DNA from: Streptomyces sp. 1222.5
GTDB taxonomy: Bacteria > Actinomycetota > Actinomycetes > Streptomycetales > Streptomycetaceae
DNA: 64,000 nucleotides
Assembly: GCF_900105245.1 (NCBI RefSeq)
Contig: NZ_FNSZ01000001.1
Location: forward strand, 4,340,001 to 4,404,000
Direction: 5' to 3'
The stretch's first letter is position 1, and every line of letters begins with the position of its first letter. The notes below the pieces were generated by a model that was given only the letters and a program-made list of their open reading frames with translations, did not search any database and had not been told where the DNA came from. Positions 7,909 to 15,667 of the stretch are shown in pieces. A program made the translations under genes and the position numbers.

Positions 7909-8124
7909 GTGCCCGGACGTACATCCGCACCCTACGGACGCCCCACCCCCGAACTCACCCCCGCACGGCTGCGGATGAACGGCGGCACTCCCGCCGCCCG
8001 GGCGGTCGCGGCGGCCGTGATCGCCGCGGCGGCCCTCATTCTCGCGGCGAACGCCGGGCCCGCCCGCGCGACGGACACCGCCCCCGCACCGGCGCCCGCG
8101 GCCGTCCAGCACGTCCACCCCTGA
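7909..8124 (+). CDS. small secreted peptide precursor (71 aa), candidate signal peptide
   Basis: GTG 7909 has GAGG 4-6 nt upstream and lies 26 nt after the predicted -10. The product has a basic n-region, a hydrophobic helix (ARAVAAAVIAAAALILAANAG, about residues 30-50) and an A-R-A signal-peptidase motif at 52-54; cleavage would release 17 residues, TDTAPAPAPAAVQHVHP. It has no recognised family. Divergence from an HTH-TPR regulator and a shared palindromic operator suggest it could be the regulator's cognate export peptide. Alternatives are a membrane-anchored small protein of unrelated function or a non-functional frame; there is no ribosome-profiling evidence here. Confidence 0.55.
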   Translation: MPGRTSAPYGRPTPELTPARLRMNGGTPAARAVAAAVIAAAALILAANAGPARATDTAPAPAPAAVQHVHP

Positions 8125-8152
8125 GCACTCCCCGCGGCGGGCCGGCCGCCCC

Positions 8153-8158
8153 TAGGCT
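8153..8158 (+). promoter_or_regulatory. -10 of leaderless amidohydrolase gene
   Basis: TAGGCT ends 6 nt before the GTG at 8165 and no Shine-Dalgarno is present, so the transcript probably begins at the start codon. Confidence 0.5.
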
Positions 8159-8164
8159 GCTGCC

Positions 8165-9406
8165 GTGACCACGACCGCGGCCCGCGCCGCCCTCGACCTG
8201 ACGGCCGGCCTCCCGGTGGCGGACCTGGAGGGCCTCTACCGCGATCTGCACCGTCACCCCGAGCTGTCCCTGCACGAGCACCGCACCGCCGGGAAGCTGG
8301 CCGGACGGCTGCGCGGCGCCGGGTTCGAGACCGCGGAGGGCGTCGGCGGCACCGGGGTCGTGGGCCGGCTGCGCAACGGGGACGGGCCGACGGTGCTGCT
8401 ACGGGCCGACATGGACGCGCTGCCGGTGCAGGAGGCCACCGGGCTGCCGTACGCCTCCACCGCGGCCGGGGTGATGCACGCCTGCGGGCACGATCTGCAC
8501 GTCACCTGGCTCACCGGGGCCGCCGAGGCGCTGGCCGCCGGGCGGGACGCCTGGAACGGCACCCTGCTGGTCGTCGGCCAGCCCGCGGAGGAGACCGGGC
8601 AGGGCGCGGCCCGGATGGTCGCCGACGGGCTGTACGAGCGGTTCGGCCGCCCGGACACGCTGCTCGGCCAGCACGCGGCGCCGGGACCGGCGGGCCTGTA
8701 CCCGCACGTGCCGGGGCTGATCATGTCGGCGTCCACGGACGTGGACATCGTGGTGCACGGCCGTGGCGGCCACGGCTCCCGGCCGGAGGCGACCGTGGAC
8801 CCGGTGGTGACCGCCGCGCACCTGGTCACCCGGCTCCAGACGGTGGTCTCCCGGGAGATCGCCGCGGGCGAGTCCGCCGTGCTGACCGTGGGCCGCATCG
8901 AGGCGGGCAGCCGGCACAACATCATTCCCGCCGAGGCGCGCATCGCGCTGAACCTGCGCACCCAGTCCGAGCCGGTCCGGCAGCGGATGCTGGCCGCCGT
9001 CCGGCGCATCGCGCTCGGCGAGTGCCTGGCGTCGGGCTGCCCCCGCGAGCCCGAGGTGACCGTCGGCAGCACCTTCCCGATGACCGTCAACGACGCCGGC
9101 GCCGACGCCGCGGTGGCCGCCGTGCACGGCGAGGTGTTCGGCGCGGGCACGGTGTTCGACCCGGGCCCGGCGATGGGCAGTGAGGACTTCCCGCAGCTGG
9201 CGCTCGGCGCGATCCCGTACGCGTACTGGTTCGTGACGACCACCCCGGCCGAGGTGTGGGAGCAGGCGCCCGGCGAGACACTGCCGGAGAAGCTGGCGGC
9301 GGTGCCGAGCAACCACAGCCCGCACTTCGCACCCGATCTGTCCACGGTCGCCCCCGGTGTCCGGACCCTGGTGTCGGGGGCGCTCGCTTTTTTGTCAGTG
9401 GCATGA
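8165..9406 (+). CDS. M20 family amidohydrolase (N-acyl amino acid hydrolase / hippurate hydrolase type)
   Basis: A metal-dependent hydrolase removing acyl groups from N-acylated amino acids or similar amides. The 413-residue sequence shows the M20D hallmarks: HRHPE (29-33), ADMDALPVQE (81-90), HACGHD with C107 and H109, the catalytic PAEE (E142/E143), a dimerisation lid starting at VHGRGGHGSRPE, then GSEDFPQ and a final NHSPHF. It lacks a signal peptide. The GTG start at 8165 is accepted because it follows a -10 (TAGGCT) by 6 nt as a leaderless message. Substrate cannot be told; auxin-conjugate, hippurate or indole-acyl amino acid hydrolases share these motifs. Confidence 0.92.
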   Translation: MTTTAARAALDLTAGLPVADLEGLYRDLHRHPELSLHEHRTAGKLAGRLRGAGFETAEGVGGTGVVGRLRNGDGPTVLLRADMDALPVQEATGLPYASTAAGVMHACGHDLHVTWLTGAAEALAAGRDAWNGTLLVVGQPAEETGQGAARMVADGLYERFGRPDTLLGQHAAPGPAGLYPHVPGLIMSASTDVDIVVHGRGGHGSRPEATVDPVVTAAHLVTRLQTVVSREIAAGESAVLTVGRIEAGSRHNIIPAEARIALNLRTQSEPVRQRMLAAVRRIALGECLASGCPREPEVTVGSTFPMTVNDAGADAAVAAVHGEVFGAGTVFDPGPAMGSEDFPQLALGAIPYAYWFVTTTPAEVWEQAPGETLPEKLAAVPSNHSPHFAPDLSTVAPGVRTLVSGALAFLSVA

Positions 9407-9519
9407 CCTAGAGTTCGCGGCCTAGTCTTCACCCATCCGCCACACGGCTCACCGGGGACTCGCACAAAAGCCGTGCTCAGGCGCCCTTTCACCATTCGTT
9501 CCGGGGGGTTCGAATCAGC

Positions 9520-11493
9520 GTGCGTATGCGCACCCTCACCGCCGCCACCACCCTGGCGGTCCTCTTCAGCTCGGCGGCCCTGACCGCCACTCCGGCCTTC
9601 GCCGACACCAGCAGGATCCTGCCGGTCAAGTCGACCGGCGACGTCGTGGCCGACGGGACCCACAAGAAGGTCTTCGTCAGCGACCCGGACAACGGCAAGA
9701 TCGTCGTCACCGACTGGACCGGCACGGTCGTCCAGCAGCTGACCTCGCTGCCGGGGGTCACCGACCTCGAACTGTCGGCCGACTCGAACACCGTGTACGC
9801 GGCCGTGCCCAAGAGCGGCGCGATCGTCGCCTTCGACACGGCCACCGGGGCCGAGACCGCCCGCTGGTCCGTGGGCCCCAACCCCGTCTCCCTGACGCTG
9901 ACGGACGACAAGCTGTGGTTCGGCTACGGCACCGCCGAGTCGGGCGGCAACATCGGCTCGATCGATCTCGCCGACCCCGAGCACAAGGTGTCCCTGGCGC
10001 TGGACGCGCAGAGCCCGTGGTTCTCCGCACCGATGGTGGACGGTGCCCAGGGCGTGCTCGTCGCGGGCATGGCCGTGCAGAGCCCGGCCGAACTGGCCGT
10101 GTACGACACCTCGTCCGGCACCCTCACCCGCACCGCCCACACCGACGTGGAGGGCGGCAACATGCGGGAGCTGGCCGTCACGCCCGACGGCAAGGACGTC
10201 GTGGTGGCCAGCGGCTCGCCCTACTACCAGGCCGTCTACCGGACCTCGGACCTGACGGCCGACGGCCAGTACCCGACCAACGCCTACCCGAACGCGGTGG
10301 ACATCGCCCCGGACGGCTCGGTCGCGGCGGGCATCGACGGCGCGTACGAGCCCGACGTGTACGTCTTCAAGCCGGGCTCGCACACCTCGGTGCGCGAGTA
10401 CGACTTCCCGTCCACCACCACGGGCGGCAACGCCGACCTGCTCGCCGACGGCTCCCTCGCCTGGGCGCCCGACGGCTCCCGCCTGTTCGCGGTGTCGCAC
10501 AACTACGAGGGCGTCCACCGCCTGCGCGTCCTCGACGCGCCCACCAAGGCGGCCACGACCGTCAAGGTCGACGCCCCCACCAGCGCCACCCGCGCCAAGA
10601 AGCTCACCGTCAAGGGCAAGGTGACCGCCAGGGCCGCCTTCCCGGCCGGGACGAAGCTGACCGTCACCCGTACCGACCTGGACTCCCCGAAGGGCAAGAC
10701 GCTTCCCTCGGTCACCGCCAAGGCGGACGGCACCTTCTCCTTCACCGACACCCCGCCGGCCGGCGGCAAGGTGAAGTACACGGTGGCCTACGCGGGCGAC
10801 GCCGACCACGCGGCGGGCTCCGGCTCCGACTCCGTGGACGTCTCGCGCGCCAGGACGACCCTCACGGTGAACAACGACGGCAAGGTCTACTCGTACGGCA
10901 AGGACGTCAAGTTCACGGCCCACCTCGGGAAGACCTACAAGAACCGCACGGTGGAGATCTGGGCCGACCCGTTCGGCGGCGACAAGCCGAACAAGCGGGT
11001 GAAGTCCGGCAAGGTCGACTCGCACGGCAACCTGTCGGTCACCCTGGACCTGAAGCGGGACACCAAGGTCACCGCGAAGTTCGCCGGCGACTCCCGGTAC
11101 AGGTCCGCCTCGGCGACCGGCACGGTCGGCGCCAAGGTGAGCGTGTCCACCTCGGTGAGCAACCACTACAAGGCGAAGTACACGTGGAACCACACGTACT
11201 ACTTCTTCCACAAGTCCAAGAACCCGCTGATCACGACGAAGATGTCGTACTACAAGGGCCGCAAGCAGAAGTTCGAGTTCGAGGTGTACTACCAGGGCAA
11301 GTGGTACCCGGGCGAGCCGGACTACTTCGCGGTGCGCGCCGACGGGGTCTCCCGGGTGCAGATCACCGGAAACCACGGCCAGGACGTCGGCTGGCGCTTC
11401 CGGGTCCGCTCGTCGTACATCAACGGCTCCTCCGGTGACACCGTGAACTCCACGACGCACGGCGCCTGGAAGTACTTCACCTTCACCGGCTGA
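9520..11493 (+). CDS. secreted beta-propeller protein with Ig-like repeats
   Basis: The 657-residue product begins with a signal peptide (RTLTAATTLAVLFSSAAL... PAFA, cleavage near residue 29). Residues about 35-345 form YncE/SMP-30-like propeller blades (repeated motifs such as KKVFVSDPDNGKIVV, DLELSADSNTVYAA, ELAVTPDGKDVVVAS). From about 348 to 550 come two Ig-like strands-rich modules (TTVKVDAPTSATRAKKLTVKG; TTLTVNNDGKVYSYGKDV), and the end is a Tyr/Trp/Lys-rich domain. Such proteins occur extracellularly in Streptomyces with unknown roles. GTG 9520 is preceded by a G-rich run (9503-9508); the in-frame ATG at 9526 is an alternative. It ends 3 bp from the convergent gene. Confidence 0.85.
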   Translation: MRMRTLTAATTLAVLFSSAALTATPAFADTSRILPVKSTGDVVADGTHKKVFVSDPDNGKIVVTDWTGTVVQQLTSLPGVTDLELSADSNTVYAAVPKSGAIVAFDTATGAETARWSVGPNPVSLTLTDDKLWFGYGTAESGGNIGSIDLADPEHKVSLALDAQSPWFSAPMVDGAQGVLVAGMAVQSPAELAVYDTSSGTLTRTAHTDVEGGNMRELAVTPDGKDVVVASGSPYYQAVYRTSDLTADGQYPTNAYPNAVDIAPDGSVAAGIDGAYEPDVYVFKPGSHTSVREYDFPSTTTGGNADLLADGSLAWAPDGSRLFAVSHNYEGVHRLRVLDAPTKAATTVKVDAPTSATRAKKLTVKGKVTARAAFPAGTKLTVTRTDLDSPKGKTLPSVTAKADGTFSFTDTPPAGGKVKYTVAYAGDADHAAGSGSDSVDVSRARTTLTVNNDGKVYSYGKDVKFTAHLGKTYKNRTVEIWADPFGGDKPNKRVKSGKVDSHGNLSVTLDLKRDTKVTAKFAGDSRYRSASATGTVGAKVSVSTSVSNHYKAKYTWNHTYYFFHKSKNPLITTKMSYYKGRKQKFEFEVYYQGKWYPGEPDYFAVRADGVSRVQITGNHGQDVGWRFRVRSSYINGSSGDTVNSTTHGAWKYFTFTG

Positions 11494-11496
11494 GGC

Positions 11497-12630
11497 CTAC
11501 TGGGCCTGGAGCTGCCGCAGCTGCCGCTGGACGTTCTCCAGCGCGCCGCTGCGGCGCCCCGGCACCCGCCGCCTCAACTCCGCGAGCGCGGGCCCGAGTT
11601 CACGGGCCCGCGCCGTTTCCCCGATACGGGTCCACTGGTGGTGCGCGCGATCGACGGCCGCCTCCACCGCGCCGCCGTCCGCGGCCTGCCCGGCGGCCAG
11701 CCGCACCTCGGCGACCCCCAGCCAGGCCCGGCAGCTGCGCGCCGCGTCCCCGGCGAACATCGCGAGGTCCGCCCGCACCTCCATCCAGTGCAGGGCGTCC
11801 TCGGAGGCCGCCCCCCGCGCCCGTACGGCCGCCTGCTCGTGGTGCGCGGCGAGCGCGTCGGCCTCGGTGTGCCGCCCGGCCTGAACAGCGGCGCTGATGG
11901 CGGCGTGCGGATCCACCGCCTGTTGGGAGGGGACACCACCGGGCACGGGAGGACGGGGGCGCTCGGGCCGGTACGGGGGTCCGGCGGCCGGCCCCCCGGA
12001 GCTCGCCAGGACCAGGTCCCGGCCCGGGCTCGACTCGGCGATCCGCGCCATCGCCCGCTCGTGCAGCTCGGGCAGCGGCGGCCGGTGCCCGCTGCGCAGC
12101 AGCGTCGCCACCGCCTTCATGTACGCCGGCTCGGCCGGACCCCGGCGGCCGGACGCCCGCGCCGGGGCGATGCGACCGTGAACGGTGGTGGTCGGACCCG
12201 AGTCCAGCCCGCGCTCGGCGACGAACCGCCAGGCCTCGGCGTCCGCGTGCAGATCGAGGACGAGCGCGGTCTGCGCCGCCGAACGCAACCGCAGCTCCTC
12301 ACGGATCCAGTGCCAGGGCAGCGCGGTGTAGCGGACGGTGGCCGGGGTGGTGCGGGCGAGCGCCAGGTGCGGCAGACGCTGCCGCTTGTCCAGCTGGAGC
12401 TGGCCGGTGAGGTACACGGTGAGCGGGCCGGGGGCGGCCGCGGCGGCCCGCAGCCGGGTGAGCACGGCCTGCGGCTCCAGCGGGTCGGCGAGTTCCACCA
12501 CGTTGGCGGTGTCGGTGCCGGACAGCACGGACGGGACGACGGCGGCCAGCACCGGCAGCACGGCGGCCGCGTCCACCAGTCGGCCCCGGCCCAGTGGCGA
12601 GGCCGCGAGCAGCAGCACGGTTCCGGGCAT
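11497..12630 (-). CDS. conserved hypothetical protein, possible degenerate caspase-like fold
   Basis: ATG 12630 is selected because GGGGAGGG lies 5 nt upstream; the frame upstream is not coding-like. The 377-residue protein has an alpha/beta N-terminal region (1-150) with hydrophobic strands ending VYLTGQLQLD and ALVLDLHADAEAW. Their spacing recalls the catalytic His and Cys strands of caspase-like (peptidase C14) domains, but neither active-site residue is clearly present, so this is only an impression. A Pro-rich linker (about 225-260) leads to an alpha-helical C-terminus (AVQAGRHTEADALAAHHEQAA, then helices to the end) that may be TPR-like. Function not recognised. Confidence 0.75.
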   Translation of the reverse strand: MPGTVLLLAASPLGRGRLVDAAAVLPVLAAVVPSVLSGTDTANVVELADPLEPQAVLTRLRAAAAAPGPLTVYLTGQLQLDKRQRLPHLALARTTPATVRYTALPWHWIREELRLRSAAQTALVLDLHADAEAWRFVAERGLDSGPTTTVHGRIAPARASGRRGPAEPAYMKAVATLLRSGHRPPLPELHERAMARIAESSPGRDLVLASSGGPAAGPPYRPERPRPPVPGGVPSQQAVDPHAAISAAVQAGRHTEADALAAHHEQAAVRARGAASEDALHWMEVRADLAMFAGDAARSCRAWLGVAEVRLAAGQAADGGAVEAAVDRAHHQWTRIGETARARELGPALAELRRRVPGRRSGALENVQRQLRQLQAQ

Positions 12631-12728
12631 CGGCCCTCCCCCTGTAGACCTGTGATCCGCGGACCCCGTGGTTCCTCGGATGCGCTCTCCAGCCAGCACC
12701 GTAGCCGCTGCTGCTGCAAACGTGCGCC

Positions 12729-13895
12729 TCAGGTCGGTGAACGTCCCCGTTCGGGGGCTTCCCCCACCGGTTCCGGCAGCCGCCGCACCGCGAACACCGT
12801 GGTGTCGTCCGCCAGTCGGCCGCGGCTGTGCCGCAGCACCCCGTCGCGGACCTTGCGGACCAGGCGCCCGGGTTCGGCGCGGCGCGGGTCGGCGGTCACC
12901 GCGCGGTCGACCTCGCGGGCCAGCGGATAGAAGAGGCCGGGTTCGTCGCGGGCCTCGGTCACCCCGTCGGTGACCAGCAGCAGGGTCTCGTCGGCGGCGA
13001 GCGGCACCCGGTGCAGCGGCGGCAGACGGCCCGTGAGGTCGCCGAGGCCGAGCGGGACCCCGTCACCGCTGGGCAGCTCCCGGACCCCGCGCGGGCCGAC
13101 GGCGAGCGGGGGTTCGTGGCCGAAGTTGACGACCTCGACCGCGTCCCGGACGTCGTCGTGGAAGCCGATCAGCACGGCCGTGGCGAAGCGGTCGCGGTCG
13201 CCGCGGCCGAGCGCGGCGGTGTGGGAGCGGTGCCGGACCATCCGGTTCTCCAGCCGGGCGGCGACGGCGGTGAGGTCCTGCTCGTAGTAGCCGGCCTCGC
13301 GGAAGGTGCCGAGCAGCGCGGCGGCGGTCTCCACCGCGCCGAGGCCCTTGCCCTGCACGTCACCGACGAGGACCCGGGTGCCGTGCGGGCCGGGCTGGAT
13401 GTCGTAGAAGTCGCCGCCGACGCGCGCGTCGACGTCGGCGGCCAGGTAGACGCCCGCGTGCTCCAGGCCGGCCCAGCGTGACGGCAGCGGGCGCAGCACG
13501 GTGCGGCGGGTGGTCTCGGCGATGTCCTGGATGTGCAGGATCTGCTTCTCGCGGCGCACCCGCACCGCGCTGGCGAGGGTGGCCAGCAGGCCGCCGAGGG
13601 CGACCAGCAGGAAGTCGGCGAGACCGGCCTTGTACTGGTCGGGCCAGGCGTCGTCGACGCCGACGTACGTCACGACCGACACCAGGCTGAAGGCGGCCGT
13701 CGTCCACACCCCGCAGATCGCGGCGGCGATGCCGGGAACCAGGACGATCCAGGAGATGATCCGGAACTGTTCGACCGTGTTGAAGTCGAGAAGCACGATG
13801 CCGATGAGCAGCAGCAGCGGCACCACCCAGGCGATGCTCCGGCCGCGTACCCGCAGCAGCTGGCGCCGCCGCCGTCCGTACTCCATCCGCGTCAC
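12729..13895 (-). CDS. membrane PP2C/SpoIIE-type serine phosphatase
   Basis: The 388-residue product has three or four N-terminal membrane spans (for example SIAWVVPLLLLIGIVLLDF, IISWIVLVPGIAAAICGVW, FLLVALGGLLATLASAV) to about residue 110, then a SpoIIE/RsbU phosphatase domain (about 145-375) with GGDFYD, LVGDVQGKG, FGHEPPL, LLVTDGVTEARD and ADDTTVFAVR in order. The metal-binding aspartates are intact. Such enzymes dephosphorylate anti-anti-sigma factors in partner-switching circuits; the partner is not encoded nearby. GTG 13895 is chosen for the GGAGAG 9 nt upstream; the ATG 9 nt further in (13886) is the alternative. Confidence 0.88.
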   Translation of the reverse strand: MTRMEYGRRRRQLLRVRGRSIAWVVPLLLLIGIVLLDFNTVEQFRIISWIVLVPGIAAAICGVWTTAAFSLVSVVTYVGVDDAWPDQYKAGLADFLLVALGGLLATLASAVRVRREKQILHIQDIAETTRRTVLRPLPSRWAGLEHAGVYLAADVDARVGGDFYDIQPGPHGTRVLVGDVQGKGLGAVETAAALLGTFREAGYYEQDLTAVAARLENRMVRHRSHTAALGRGDRDRFATAVLIGFHDDVRDAVEVVNFGHEPPLAVGPRGVRELPSGDGVPLGLGDLTGRLPPLHRVPLAADETLLLVTDGVTEARDEPGLFYPLAREVDRAVTADPRRAEPGRLVRKVRDGVLRHSRGRLADDTTVFAVRRLPEPVGEAPERGRSPT

Positions 13896-14040
13896 GGCGG
13901 GCAGCTCTCCATGTCCTTCAGACAAACACGGGAGACATCCGGTCGCATCCGGGCACCCGTCACCCGCCTGGCCGACTTGCCAGGCCGTGCCCCCAGGTGT
14001 GCATTGGAGACCGGGGGCGAGGAGAGAGAGGAGCGCTCTC

Positions 14041-14493
14041 ATGGCTCATGCGGCACCCGCGCCCGGCGGGCAGGTCCCGGCCATCAGGTACCGGCCACCC
14101 GATGTGTTCAGCGAGCGGACGCACGCGATGGCGAGGTGGCTGCTGCCCGCGGTGCTCGGCCTGATCTACGGCTACTGGGCCGCGGCCAACGTCCGCTACG
14201 GCGGCCCCATCACCGGCATGAACGTGCTGTTCGGCCTCGTGACCGGCTTCGTGTTCTTCGCCGTCTTCCGGGCCCTGGAGACGTTCGCGGCGCGCATGCG
14301 GCGCGAGGTGCACGCGTTCCTGTGGGCGGCCTTCACGGGCATCGCGGTCGGCTTCCTGTACAGCCTGAGCAACCACGGCCACTCCATCCTGGGGTCCGCG
14401 GGTCTCGGCCTCGCGTTCGCCGTGCCCACGTTCGTGGTGATGTTCTACCGCTACTACACGCGCGAGGACGCGGCGGGCAACCGCATCCGCTGA
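14041..14493 (+). CDS. small integral membrane protein (4 TM)
   Basis: The 150-residue product has four predicted spans: WLLPAVLGLIYGYWAAANV, MNVLFGLVTGFVFFAVFRAL, FLWAAFTGIAVGFLYSL and ILGSAGLGLAFAVPTFVVMFYRYY. The N-terminal 30 residues are Pro-rich and cytosolic-looking. No family is recognised with certainty; similar short four-helix proteins are widespread and uncharacterised in Streptomyces. ATG 14041 has GAGGAG about 9 nt upstream. It is divergent from the SpoIIE-type phosphatase (145 bp apart) and is followed by a strong terminator, so it is probably a single-gene unit. Confidence 0.8.
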   Translation: MAHAAPAPGGQVPAIRYRPPDVFSERTHAMARWLLPAVLGLIYGYWAAANVRYGGPITGMNVLFGLVTGFVFFAVFRALETFAARMRREVHAFLWAAFTGIAVGFLYSLSNHGHSILGSAGLGLAFAVPTFVVMFYRYYTREDAAGNRIR

Positions 14494-14506
14494 ACCCGAC
14501 GCACGC

Positions 14507-14543
14507 GCGTGGGCCCCGGCCGGATTCCGGCCGGGGCCCACGC
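14507..14543 (+). terminator. strong GC hairpin terminator
   Basis: A perfect 17-bp inverted repeat (begins GCGTGGGCCCC) with an ATT loop, 13 nt after the stop of the membrane protein gene. No U-tract. Confidence 0.8.
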
Positions 14544-14743
14544 ACTCCCCTGTTTCACCACCCGTCCCACCAGCACCAGGAAACACCCGTTCGGGGGAAC
14601 CCTCCACCGGAGAGCGGAAGCCCCCGGGCCGGTCGCCGTACGGAACCCCGGGCGAAACCCGATGACACCCGTCCGCCGCCGAGGTCCGCCCGAATGCAGT
14701 CCTCCCGCTCGCGGGCGGACCTCCCGGGCCTTTGCCTGGACGT

Positions 14744-15667
14744 GTGCCCCCACGCCTCCGGAGCGCCCTGTCGACCGTACTGATCACCCTGTCCTGCCTC
14801 CTCGTGCCGTTCGGCGCGCTGGCGGCATGGGCGTCGTACGCGCTCGCCGACACGGGCCGGTACGTCACCGCGATGGCCCCGCTCGCCGCCGACCCGGACG
14901 TGCGGGAGGCAGTCGCGGACACGGTCGGGGACGGCATCCTGCGCGCGGTGGACGAGCACCTGGACGTCCGCCCGGTGCGCGGCTCGGTCCGCCCGTTCGT
15001 ACGCGACGCGGTGCGCTCCTTCACCCAGACGCAGGCGTTCCGGCTCGCCTGGGACACCGGCAACCGGGTCACCCACGACGCGGTGCTGCGCGCCCTGCGC
15101 GAGGGGGACGAACGCGATGTCACCGTCGACCTCGCACCCGTCACCGCCCAGGTGAAGCAACAGCTCACCCATGACCACGTACCGCTCGCCCAGCGCATCC
15201 CGGTGGAGCACACCGCGGTCGCCGTGCTGCCCGCGGGCGAACTGTCCGCACTGCGGAAGGGGTTCCACGTGCTCGAAGTCGCCGGTTTCTGGCTGCCGGT
15301 GGCGGCCGTGGCGTTCGCCGTGTGCGGCATCGGCCTGGCCGTCCACCGCCGCCGGGCCGTCACCGCGACCGCGCTGGGCACGGCCCTGGGCGGTGGCCTG
15401 CTCGCCGCGGCCCTCGCCGTCGGCCGCAGCCTGACCCTCGCGGACCTGCCGCCCGACGTGCCGCACCCGGCCGCCGGCGCGGTCTACGACGCCCTCACCG
15501 GCACCCTGCGCACGGTCGCCTGGCTGCTGCTCGGCCTCGGCCTGGCGGCGGCCCTCACCGCCTGGCTCACCCGGTACCTCCCTCCGGCCCGCGCCGCGCG
15601 ACGCCGGCCAGAGTCGCCAGCGCCCGCGTCAGCTCCGGCTCGGACGCCGACGCGAGCCCGAGTCTGA
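14744..15667 (+). CDS. integral membrane protein of unknown function
   Basis: The frame is open from a TTG at 14732; the GTG at 14744 is chosen as more likely, though neither has a clear Shine-Dalgarno. The roughly 307-residue product has one N-terminal span (TVLITLSCLLVPFGALAAWASYALA), a long extracytoplasmic region (about 35-175, starting DTGRYVTAMAPLAADPDVREAV), and three further spans (FWLPVAAVAFAVCGIGLAV, TALGTALGGGLLAAALAVG, TVAWLLLGLGLAAALTAWL). The layout and DTGRYVxAxxPLAxDPxVRxAV opening match an uncharacterised Streptomyces family. Its last 33 codons (Arg/Ala/Pro-rich, family-unlike) overlap by 101 bp the 3' end of the convergent MocR gene, so the natural end of the conserved protein is probably just before the overlap. 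Confidence 0.75.
   Translation: MPPRLRSALSTVLITLSCLLVPFGALAAWASYALADTGRYVTAMAPLAADPDVREAVADTVGDGILRAVDEHLDVRPVRGSVRPFVRDAVRSFTQTQAFRLAWDTGNRVTHDAVLRALREGDERDVTVDLAPVTAQVKQQLTHDHVPLAQRIPVEHTAVAVLPAGELSALRKGFHVLEVAGFWLPVAAVAFAVCGIGLAVHRRRAVTATALGTALGGGLLAAALAVGRSLTLADLPPDVPHPAAGAVYDALTGTLRTVAWLLLGLGLAAALTAWLTRYLPPARAARRRPESPAPASAPARTPTRARV

Noticed and set aside
9500..9520. GGTTCGAATC, a tRNA T-arm-like string
   Set aside because: No acceptor, D-arm or anticodon pairing partner lies upstream; it is part of the leader of the secreted propeller gene.
8254..11460. A 1068-codon open frame on the minus strand
   Set aside because: It is antisense to the M20 amidohydrolase and the secreted propeller gene, both with clear domains and start signals; its translation is Val/Arg/Gly-rich shadow without any motif, a usual effect of high third-position GC.
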